From a virus: DNA of 33,937 nucleotides. The stretch covers positions 1-33,937 of the IMG/VR virus record IMGVR_UViG_3300010367_000013; one strand, written 5' to 3'. Below, piece after piece: positions 27,278 to 33,937 of this stretch. The translations under genes were made by a program, and so were the position numbers. The number at the start of each line of letters is the position of its first letter. Positions within the stretch are counted from its first letter, which is position 1. The notes below the pieces were generated by a model. It was not told the DNA's origin, did not search any database, and saw nothing but the letters and a program-made list of their open reading frames with translations.

Positions 27278-28416
27278 TCCTGCAGCCGTCGTTCGGCGGC
27301 GGCGAATACGACCCCGGCCTCTGGGGCCGTCAGGACCTCGGGCGCTACGGCATCAGCGGCAGACTGGTCAAGAACTGGATCGTGCGGCCGACTGGCGGGC
27401 TTGAGCGCCGTCCCGGGACTCGCTTCATTGGCGAGGTAAAGGACTCGACGAGGCCCGTACGACTCATGCGCTTCAGTATCAGCGAGACGCTGGCGTACCT
27501 CTGCGTCTTCAACGCCGGCGTTGTCCAGTTCGTCTACCGCGGCGCATTCGTCACGTCTGGCGGCGTTCGCGTTGAGGTTCCTCACACGTACCTGGATGCC
27601 GAGCTTCCTGACATCCGATTCACGCAGTCCGCGGATACGATGTTCCTCGTCCATTCCGCCCACTCTCCACGAATACTAAAGAGGACGAGCGCGACTAGTT
27701 TCGCACTCTCTGATCTCACTACGCGTGAAGGGCCATTCCGAACGATCAACTCAGACCAGGCGCTCAAGTTTGCCGCATCAGCGAAAACTGGCACTGTCAC
27801 GGTTGAGTCGAACTTCGACATCTTCACCCCGGCTCTTGTCGGATCGCTCGTCTATCTCGAGCCCGAGGCGCTCGGCATCATCAAGCCATGGGTTCAGGGG
27901 GAACGCACCCCAAGCCTGACGACCGGCTCGTACCGAAAAAGTGACGGCAAGGTCTACAAAGCGACGACGGTGTCGATTCCGAGCGGGACCGGTGCGTACT
28001 GCGAGACCGGGAATGTGCGCCCGACGCATGAGGCGGGGCGGGAGTGGGATGGTCCCGGCGATCAGCGCACCTTCGACACGATCAACTATCGGGTCGGTGT
28101 CGAGTGGGAGTATTCCCATTCCGGCTACGGCATCGTCGAAATCACTGCATATACCGATGCGCAGCATGTCACTGGAGTAGTCAGGAAGACACTGCCCGAT
28201 CAGGTGGTCGGCGGGTTCGGCACGCCTGCGAATAGCTGGACATTCAGCGGTGATGGTACGACCAAGGTGTTCTCGATCACCGGGGCGGTGAGTACGTCGA
28301 ACTGGAACTACGCGGTCAGGATCAACGGTTCGCCGGTGCAAAGCGACCCGAACTACGTACCACCGGGAGGAGGGGCCGGCAGCAATAACCCGTATGCGGA
28401 CGAGCTGCTGCCATGA
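27274..28416 (+). CDS. Tail tubular protein B-like (nozzle), N-terminal part of a split gene
   Basis: Start is GTG 27274 (GTGA overlap, GGAAG upstream); GTG 27259 is also possible. The 380-residue product begins ILQPSFGGGEYDPGLWGRQD, then RPTGGLERRPGTRFIGEV and RLMRFSISETLAYLCVFNAG, which is the N-terminal pattern of podovirus nozzle proteins, usually 700-900 residues long. The frame stops in the middle of a small tail domain (WTFSGDGTTKVFSITGA ... VRINGSPVQ). Its missing strands are at the start of the next frame, with an ATGA overlap. GC content falls within this gene. Confidence 0.85.
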   Translation: MILQPSFGGGEYDPGLWGRQDLGRYGISGRLVKNWIVRPTGGLERRPGTRFIGEVKDSTRPVRLMRFSISETLAYLCVFNAGVVQFVYRGAFVTSGGVRVEVPHTYLDAELPDIRFTQSADTMFLVHSAHSPRILKRTSATSFALSDLTTREGPFRTINSDQALKFAASAKTGTVTVESNFDIFTPALVGSLVYLEPEALGIIKPWVQGERTPSLTTGSYRKSDGKVYKATTVSIPSGTGAYCETGNVRPTHEAGREWDGPGDQRTFDTINYRVGVEWEYSHSGYGIVEITAYTDAQHVTGVVRKTLPDQVVGGFGTPANSWTFSGDGTTKVFSITGAVSTSNWNYAVRINGSPVQSDPNYVPPGGGAGSNNPYADELLP

Positions 28417-30050
28417 CGCAGGGTTGGAACATTGATGCATCGGCGGACACGATCACGTTCAACGATGCACCGCCTGTCGGGACGAGCAACATCTCCGTCA
28501 TTGAGCGCGCTACTGCGGACATCAATGCCACGTCTGTCTGGGCGCTCGGTGCATGGAACTCTGCCTACGGGTATCCGTCCACCGTCGAGTTCTACGATGA
28601 CCGCCTTGGGTTTGCGGCGACGGTCTCCCAGCCGCAAACGCTGTGGTTCTCGCGGGTTGGCGACTACACGATGTTCGGGAAGTCGACGCCGATCGCTGAT
28701 GACGATGCGTTCTCGGCCACGATGAATGCCCGACAGCTCAACAAGATCAATGCGCTCATCCCGAAGCAGGATCTCCTTGTCGCGACCACAGGCGGAATCT
28801 GGAAGGTAGGCAGCGGTAGCTCCGACGCACTGACACCGACTACCGTGAGCGCCCGGCCTCAGCCATCCGTTGGCGCGAGCGCACTGTCGCCGCTCGATGT
28901 TGGCGAGACGGCAATCTACCAGACGCATCTCGGTGGAGAGGTTCGCGATCTCGCCTACGTTTTCGAGAGCGATGGCTATGCTGGCTCTGACCTGACGGCC
29001 TTCGCTTCCCATCTCGTGAAGGGCTACAGTCTGACCGCATGGGCGTGGAACCCTGGCCCATGGTCCGCGGCTTTCGTTGCGCGCGACGATGGCGCGCTGC
29101 TGACGCTGACGTACAAGCGGGAGCATCAGGTCGTTGCCTGGGCCCGGCATGACCTGTCCGGCGACGTCATCGACTCGGAGGCCATCCCAGAGGACGGCGG
29201 ATACGGCAGCTACGTCTGCGTCGAGCGCGTGATCGGCGGCGTGACGAAACGCTACGTCGAGCGCGTCGCCGACCCGGTCTACACCGATCGCCGGCTCGAG
29301 TGCGGGGTCGACTCCGCACTCACTTACGACGGGCGCAACACCACGGCGACTACGCTCACGCTTTCAGGTGGCGCCGCCCCTGGCGACGAGGTCGTCATCA
29401 CGGCGTCGACTGGCATTTTCAGCGCCTCGAACGTCGGCGACGAGATCGTTCTCGACTACGACGGCACGCCCTGCAGGATTCGGATCCTTTCCCGCGACAG
29501 CTCCACCGTCGCGCGCGGGATCGCCTCGCGCGCGCTGGTGACGTCCGACATGACGCCGGGGACGAGCTGGGCGCTTGCCGTCGACACCCTGTCTGGAGTC
29601 AGCCATCTCGAAGGCCTCACTGTGCAGGTGGGCGGCGACGGCATGGACTTCGGGACTTACACGGTGAGCGGAGGCGCCATCACGCTCCGTCAGCCGGCCG
29701 TGATCGCGACGCTCGGCATCCCATTCGATGCGGATTTCGAGTCTCTGGATATGGCGCTCGTCGGCGGCGAGTCCGTCGCCAACCGCCGCAAGATCGTGCG
29801 CGAGGTGGGGGTGCTGCTGTACTCCACGTCGACGCTCAAGGTCAGCGGCAGCGGGTTCGCGACAATGGACGAGATCCCGGCACGCGATGTCGACACGTCG
29901 ATGTCAGTGCCTCCGGAGCTTCGTACCGAGTGGGTGAGCGTTCCCGTCGACAGCATGTGGGTCAAGAACCCGCGTATCTATCTGCGCGCCTCCGGTCCGT
30001 ATGGAGCCCGAGTGCTGGCGATTGAGCCGAAGGTCGAGTTCGGCACATGA
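28413..30050 (+). CDS. Tail tubular protein B-like (nozzle), C-terminal part of a split gene
   Basis: The 545-residue product starts at ATG 28413 in the -1 frame relative to the preceding gene. It begins with WNIDASADTITFNDAPPVGT, which completes the small beta domain cut at the end of the previous frame, and continues with EFYDDRLGFAATVSQPQTLW, SRVGDYTMFG and IPKQDLLVATTGGIWKV, typical of the nozzle centre. Either two polypeptides associate, or a frameshift joins them, or the sequence or phage has a one-base lesion. Confidence 0.85.
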   Translation: MTQGWNIDASADTITFNDAPPVGTSNISVIERATADINATSVWALGAWNSAYGYPSTVEFYDDRLGFAATVSQPQTLWFSRVGDYTMFGKSTPIADDDAFSATMNARQLNKINALIPKQDLLVATTGGIWKVGSGSSDALTPTTVSARPQPSVGASALSPLDVGETAIYQTHLGGEVRDLAYVFESDGYAGSDLTAFASHLVKGYSLTAWAWNPGPWSAAFVARDDGALLTLTYKREHQVVAWARHDLSGDVIDSEAIPEDGGYGSYVCVERVIGGVTKRYVERVADPVYTDRRLECGVDSALTYDGRNTTATTLTLSGGAAPGDEVVITASTGIFSASNVGDEIVLDYDGTPCRIRILSRDSSTVARGIASRALVTSDMTPGTSWALAVDTLSGVSHLEGLTVQVGGDGMDFGTYTVSGGAITLRQPAVIATLGIPFDADFESLDMALVGGESVANRRKIVREVGVLLYSTSTLKVSGSGFATMDEIPARDVDTSMSVPPELRTEWVSVPVDSMWVKNPRIYLRASGPYGARVLAIEPKVEFGT

Positions 30051-30517
30051 AGGCAGCCGTCCGTCAAGCCGCCGAGTCCGACATCGCTGCGATTCTTTAC
30101 GACCTACGCCCAGCCGATGCCGCGGAGATGGAAGCGCTCGGGACGACGGCTGAAGACGCAATGCGCATGGGTCTGTCGATGTCCGACTGGGCTATGACAG
30201 GCACATTGGATGGCGTGCCGGTGTGCATGTTCGGCGTCGCTCCGCAGAACTACCTGCTTGGGTTCGGAACACCGTGGATGCTCGCGACGACGAGGATCGA
30301 GTCGGCGCAGGTAACGTTCCTGCGCGCCTGCCGGCCTGTCGTGCGGCGCATGCGCGAGACGTATCCGTCCCTGTCCAACGTCGTACACGCCGACAACGCG
30401 ATTGCGATCCGCTGGCTGCGCTGGCTCGGCTTCACCTTCCACATCGATGCCAATGGCTCGCCGGCGACGTTCGTTGTCAACGGCAAGCAATTCCATCTCT
30501 TTGCCATGGGATCTTGA
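30047..30517 (+). CDS. Internal virion protein A-like (T7 gp13 / DUF2833), GNAT-fold
   Basis: The 156-residue protein starts inside the preceding stop (ATGA). GTLDGVPVCMFGVAPQNYL, FGTPWMLATTRIES and AIRWLRWLGFTFH correspond to the acyltransferase-like fold of gp13-type proteins. T7 gp13 is needed for proper virion maturation although enzymatic activity is not known. Same order (nozzle, gp13-like, gp14-like, gp15/16-like) is seen here. Confidence 0.82.
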   Translation: MKAAVRQAAESDIAAILYDLRPADAAEMEALGTTAEDAMRMGLSMSDWAMTGTLDGVPVCMFGVAPQNYLLGFGTPWMLATTRIESAQVTFLRACRPVVRRMRETYPSLSNVVHADNAIAIRWLRWLGFTFHIDANGSPATFVVNGKQFHLFAMGS

Positions 30518-30519
30518 GC

Positions 30520-31068
30520 ATGTGCTCTCCAGCCGCAGCGTTTTGGGCCATTTCTCTCGCGGTCACTGCCTACAGTGGCGTGCGACAGGCAAACGCGGAA
30601 AAGGCGTCAGGCCAATACCAGGCCGAAGTCGCCAAGCAGAACGCCGACCTCAACGACCTGCGCGCGACGCAGGCGGCCACGATCGGGTCGATCCAAGAGG
30701 ACCAGCATCGGGCGAAGGTCCGGCAGATGGTCGGTGCGCAACGCGCGCAGTACGGGGCGAACGGTATCGACCTGTCTTCTGGTGTCGTGCAGGACATGAC
30801 CGACCAGACGACGATGATGGGAGAAACCGACGCACTGACGATCCGCTACAACGCCATGAATGAGGCGTGGGGTTATCGGACGCAGGCGGTGAACGACCGC
30901 AACGAAGGCCGGTTCGCGAAGTGGGCCGGGCGGCAGAAGGCCACCGGGACCTACCTCTCGACGGCTTCCAGCCTCGCAAGCCAAGGGTACGGTGGGTATT
31001 CCAGCGGCATGTTCGGCGGCGGCGGCGTAACCAAGTCTGGCGGTACGAACATCAAGGGATACGGCTGA
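30520..31068 (+). CDS. Internal virion/ejection protein (T7 gp14-like)
   Basis: The 182-residue protein opens with a hydrophobic segment MCSPAAAFWAISLAVTAYSG, followed by a coiled coil with AEKASGQYQAEVAKQNADL and a Gly-rich end (GGGGVTKSGG). T7 gp14-like proteins have such an N-terminus and insert in the outer membrane during DNA ejection. The order supports it. Confidence 0.8.
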   Translation: MCSPAAAFWAISLAVTAYSGVRQANAEKASGQYQAEVAKQNADLNDLRATQAATIGSIQEDQHRAKVRQMVGAQRAQYGANGIDLSSGVVQDMTDQTTMMGETDALTIRYNAMNEAWGYRTQAVNDRNEGRFAKWAGRQKATGTYLSTASSLASQGYGGYSSGMFGGGGVTKSGGTNIKGYG

Positions 31069-31069
31069 G

Positions 31070-33394
31070 ATGGCTCGCATCCCGACCTACGATGCGCCGC
31101 AGGTGCAGGCGAACGTCCTGCCTGGCGTTCGTATCTCCGATGCGCCGGCCCGCAGCATCGAAGCCGCCGGCAGTGCGATCGCGCATGGTCTCGGCAACGT
31201 CGCCAACGTCTTCGGCGACGTGGCGAAGGCCGAGCAGGAGAAGTCGAACCGCGCCGCGCAGATGGAGATCGACAACCAACTGAGCGCGCTCGAGAAAGAG
31301 ACGCTGCATGACCCGACGACCGGCCTGCTGGGGACGAGCGGCAAGGACGCGATCAACGTCGTCGACAAGTTCACGCCGCAGTGGCAGGACCGGCAGTCGA
31401 AGATCATCGCCGGCGCGCCGCCGCAGATCCGCCAGTGGGCGCAGGCACAGGCGGACAACCGCCGGCAGCAGGCGACGCAGACACTCATGCGCCACTCGAT
31501 GCTGGAGGGGCACAAGTACGCGGTGTCGCAGTCCGACGCGATGCTCGCGAACGCCGAACAGGCAGCGACGCTGAACTACCTCGACCCCGCGCGCGTGGAC
31601 GAGGAGGCGGCCCGGGCGATGGTCGCGGCCGATACGCGGAACAAGCTGGATGGTGGTGACGAGGCCACTGGCGCTACGCTGCGGCAGGCGGCGTCCAGCC
31701 GCGTCTACGGCGCCGTGCTGGCGCGGAAGACTGCCGAGGACCCGCACCAGGCCGCGGTGTACCTGGAGACGATCCGCGACCGGCTGACGCCCGACGACCT
31801 GATCCGTGCCGAAAGCACGCTGCGGCCGGTGCTGACGGATGCGAACGCGGGTGCGTGGTTGGATGCGGTCATCAAGGGGCAGCCCGAAGTCGCCGGTGCG
31901 ATCCCGGCAGCCGGCGCTGCCACCTCTCTCAAGCAGGCCGAGGACATCGCCCGCGGCTCGATTGGCCGCACGATCGGGCTGGAGTCTGGCGGCAAGGCCG
32001 ATGCGCGCAACCCGAACAGCAGCGCCACCGGTGCGGCCCAGTTCATCGACAAGACGTGGATCACGGTACTGACCAGTGCCCGGCCTGATCTCGTGGCCGG
32101 CAAGTCGCGCGCCGAGATCCTCGCGATGCGCAACGATCCGGTCCTGTCCCGCCAAATGGCCGAGGCCTACGCTGTCGACAACGCGCGCGGGCTGTTCCAG
32201 TCGGGCCTGCCGGTCACGCCGCAGACGATCTACATGGCCCACCACTTCGGCCTCGGTGGCGCCCGGCTGCTGCTGCAAGCCGATCCCGGGACGAAGGTCT
32301 CGGCGGTGCTGCCGGCGAGCGTGGTATCGGCGAACCCCTACCTGCGCAACAAGACGGTCGGCGAGCTGATCGCGAACCACCAGCAGCGAGCCGGTGAGCA
32401 GGCCGGTGCGAACGTACCCCAGCCTGCGCCGGCTGGGATGGTTGCTCCCGCCCGCAACGCCGACGGCTCCGTCAACTGGGGCGAGGTCGAGAAACGAGCG
32501 ATGGAGATCCCGAACCCGCTGCTGCGCGACGCCGTGCTGTCCCGCGCCCGGTCCATGTCGGCGATCGAGAACAACGCGCGCGAGGAGGCGGACAAGCAGC
32601 GCGGGATGCGGGTGTATCAAGCGATCAACGCCGATCCGAGCATTCCCCTGGCGCGCGCCCTGTCGCCGGCCGACTACGCATCCGTCGCCGCGGCCGGGAA
32701 GTTGCCGGCGCTGGAGTCCTACCGCAAGAACATGATCGAGGGCGGCCAGCGGCAGGACGACTATGCGCTGGTCGACACCCTCTACCGCGAGGCCGCCCTG
32801 AGCCCGGCGACGTTCGGCAGGCGCGACATCGCAAGCCTCGCAGACCGCCTGTCAACGCCGACGCTCACGCGGCTGCTGGATATGCAGGAGAAGGCCAAAA
32901 AGCCGGAGGAGACGGCAGATTGGGCCACCAAAGAACAGAGGATGGAGAATCTGTTTCGCATGTCCGGCGTCGGCCATGAAAAAGATGCAGCAGGCGATGG
33001 GTCGAAGGCAAAGAACGCTACGAGGGACAAGCACCGCGGCGAGTTGCGTGTGGCGTATCAGATGGCCTTATCGGAATTCATCAAGGTCCACACACGCAAG
33101 CCAACTCCCAAGGAAGACGACGAGCTTGTCAGGCAAACAGCGCTCAACTACGCAGTCCGGCGCGACGACATGACCGGAACCACGCGCATGGATCGCAATC
33201 AGACGCGAATCGAAAGTGGCTCTCCACTTCCTTCAGAAATTCTCGCGCAGATGCAACTGACGCCAGAAGGTCGAATGCAACTTGAGCTGGATGCTGCGAT
33301 CGGCCTTTATCAGTCGCGTACCGGGAAGGTTGCAGACCAAGCGTTCATCAACACTTGGATTCGCAACTATCGTCAGGGCGGAGGAAACCAGTAA
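31070..33394 (+). CDS. Internal virion protein with lytic transglycosylase domain
   Basis: The 774-residue protein has an N-terminal helical part (about 1-280), an SLT-type transglycosylase domain (about 290-400) with catalytic Glu305 in IGLESGGKADARN, then NSSATGAAQFIDKTW and YMAHHFGLGGAR, and a long helical C-terminus (about 440-774). During infection it would open peptidoglycan and take part in the ejection tube like T7 gp16. From about 32930 to the end codon use becomes less GC-rich, suggesting a recombination junction inside the gene. Confidence 0.9.
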   Translation: MARIPTYDAPQVQANVLPGVRISDAPARSIEAAGSAIAHGLGNVANVFGDVAKAEQEKSNRAAQMEIDNQLSALEKETLHDPTTGLLGTSGKDAINVVDKFTPQWQDRQSKIIAGAPPQIRQWAQAQADNRRQQATQTLMRHSMLEGHKYAVSQSDAMLANAEQAATLNYLDPARVDEEAARAMVAADTRNKLDGGDEATGATLRQAASSRVYGAVLARKTAEDPHQAAVYLETIRDRLTPDDLIRAESTLRPVLTDANAGAWLDAVIKGQPEVAGAIPAAGAATSLKQAEDIARGSIGRTIGLESGGKADARNPNSSATGAAQFIDKTWITVLTSARPDLVAGKSRAEILAMRNDPVLSRQMAEAYAVDNARGLFQSGLPVTPQTIYMAHHFGLGGARLLLQADPGTKVSAVLPASVVSANPYLRNKTVGELIANHQQRAGEQAGANVPQPAPAGMVAPARNADGSVNWGEVEKRAMEIPNPLLRDAVLSRARSMSAIENNAREEADKQRGMRVYQAINADPSIPLARALSPADYASVAAAGKLPALESYRKNMIEGGQRQDDYALVDTLYREAALSPATFGRRDIASLADRLSTPTLTRLLDMQEKAKKPEETADWATKEQRMENLFRMSGVGHEKDAAGDGSKAKNATRDKHRGELRVAYQMALSEFIKVHTRKPTPKEDDELVRQTALNYAVRRDDMTGTTRMDRNQTRIESGSPLPSEILAQMQLTPEGRMQLELDAAIGLYQSRTGKVADQAFINTWIRNYRQGGGNQ

Positions 33395-33937
33395 TGGCTG
33401 ACTGGCGTCAGAATTTCGACCAGATCATCGCCGAGGCTGACGCCGAACGCACCCGACAGCAGACCTCCGCCGGCCTGCTGGCATCGCAGCGCAATCCGGA
33501 CCAGTACGCGCGCGCGAACGCGCTGTCGGACAAGACGGGCCTGTCGCCGGACCTCGTCCACGATAACCTGCCGCAGTTCGAGCAGCAGGATCGCGACGCC
33601 GGGTTCAAGCGGCTGACGGATTCGCATCCGGAGTTTACGGGCCTCGCCTCCAATCCCCGCTGGCGCACGCTGGCGCAGGATCAGGCGCCGCAGTTGTCGG
33701 CATTCGCTGAGGCTCTGAAGAAGGCCAAGCGCGACCGCTCCCCCTTGGCGACCGGCACCGGCACGGCGAACGACCCTCTGCGCGTCAACAAGGCGCTCGG
33801 GTTTGGGAAGCCCGGCGACTACGCGGACGTGTGGAACCGGGCGCCGGTCGGCACCTGGGTGCAGCTTGAGGACGGCAGTCTCGCCCGCCGCGACGCAAGC
33901 ATGTGGGAGAACGTCGCCGGCGCGGTTGCTCGAGGCG
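33394..33937 (+). CDS. Internal virion protein, N-terminal fragment (runs off the window)
   Basis: ATG 33394 shares its first base with the previous TAA, and GGAGG lies upstream. The visible 181 codons include FDQIIAEADAERTRQQTSAG, LLASQRNPDQYARAN and FKRLTDSHPEFTGLA, followed by a part with NDPLRVNKALGFG. In related phages the gene at this place encodes a very large internal (ejection) protein. The end is outside the window. Confidence 0.75.
   Translation, partial: MADWRQNFDQIIAEADAERTRQQTSAGLLASQRNPDQYARANALSDKTGLSPDLVHDNLPQFEQQDRDAGFKRLTDSHPEFTGLASNPRWRTLAQDQAPQLSAFAEALKKAKRDRSPLATGTGTANDPLRVNKALGFGKPGDYADVWNRAPVGTWVQLEDGSLARRDASMWENVAGAVARG

Noticed and set aside
28380-28420. Classical -1 programmed frameshift site joining the two nozzle frames
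   Set aside because: No X-XXY-YYZ heptamer is present in the short overlap; the ATGA overlap itself can explain coupled translation.
31052-32620. 522-codon minus-strand frame opposite the transglycosylase gene
   Set aside because: Composition-driven shadow; no motifs and no ribosome site, against strong evidence on the plus strand.
1-33937. CRISPR array, insertion sequence or rRNA
   Set aside because: No regularly spaced long repeats, transposase or rRNA sequence was seen by eye on either strand.

Overview
The window is the left end of an integrated tailed-phage genome (prophage) in a GC-rich proteobacterium. The host is probably a member of the Xanthomonadaceae/Lysobacteraceae: base composition is high in GC, and the host fragment at the left edge encodes an Ala/Pro/Lys-rich protein with repeated Cys-Arg-Asp-Ala-Lys-Gly motifs of a kind I associate with that group. 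This host assignment is an inference. Host DNA occupies about 1-229 (end of one gene plus a bidirectional terminator). At 230-247 lies an 18-bp fragment equal to the 3' end of a tRNA-Leu gene on the minus strand, which is the expected attL scar. The integrase follows at once. The right end of the prophage, the tail fibre region and the intact tRNA lie beyond 33937.

Layout. (1) Integration: tyrosine integrase on the plus strand (405-1364). (2) A leftward early operon of 30 tightly packed genes (11280 down to 1306), driven by a clear promoter at 11320-11348. It carries many small unknown proteins, a RecT annealing protein with a YqaJ-type exonuclease, an HNH-AP2 endonuclease, a small protein with an SSB-like DDDIPF tail, small HTH and zinc-binding proteins, and at its end an excisionase-like gene that overlaps the 3' end of int antisense. 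Twenty-four of 29 junctions overlap. One 277-bp structured non-coding gap (7530-7806) stands just upstream of the recombination genes. (3) Immunity: a repressor without a LexA-type protease domain (11659-12198), a small membrane protein cotranscribed with it (11399-11662), and a Cro-like protein on the other strand (12271-12456). Matching promoters and 14-bp operators lie on both sides. (4) A rightward early/replication operon (12523-17766): zinc-finger protein, phage Dam-type adenine methyltransferase, short cytosine-C5-methyltransferase-like protein, O/DnaT-like initiator containing iteron-like repeats, DnaB helicase, RusA-like resolvase and a late-regulator candidate. (5) A late-control segment (17741-17904) with a promoter followed by two strong terminators, arranged like lambda pR'-tR'. 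(6) Lysis: endolysin, membrane proteins including a holin candidate, and a spanin pair with Rz1 embedded in Rz. (7) Virion genes: terminase small and large subunits, portal, Bbp19-like protein, scaffold, major capsid and capsid-cement proteins resembling those of Bordetella phage BPP-1, then T7-like tail tubular and internal virion/ejection proteins, one with a transglycosylase domain. The last gene runs off the window.

Together this is a complete-looking regulatory, replication, lysis and head/tail-core set of a temperate short-tailed (podovirus-type) phage of the BPP-1/BcepC6B kind. The most notable observations are the matched pL/pR operator system with an apparently leaderless cro mRNA, the compact late antitermination cassette, the candidate origin inside the initiator gene, the structured RNA-like gap in the early operon, the split tail protein gene, and the chance that a diversity-generating retroelement lies just beyond the right edge. 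I saw no CRISPR array, insertion sequence or rRNA.
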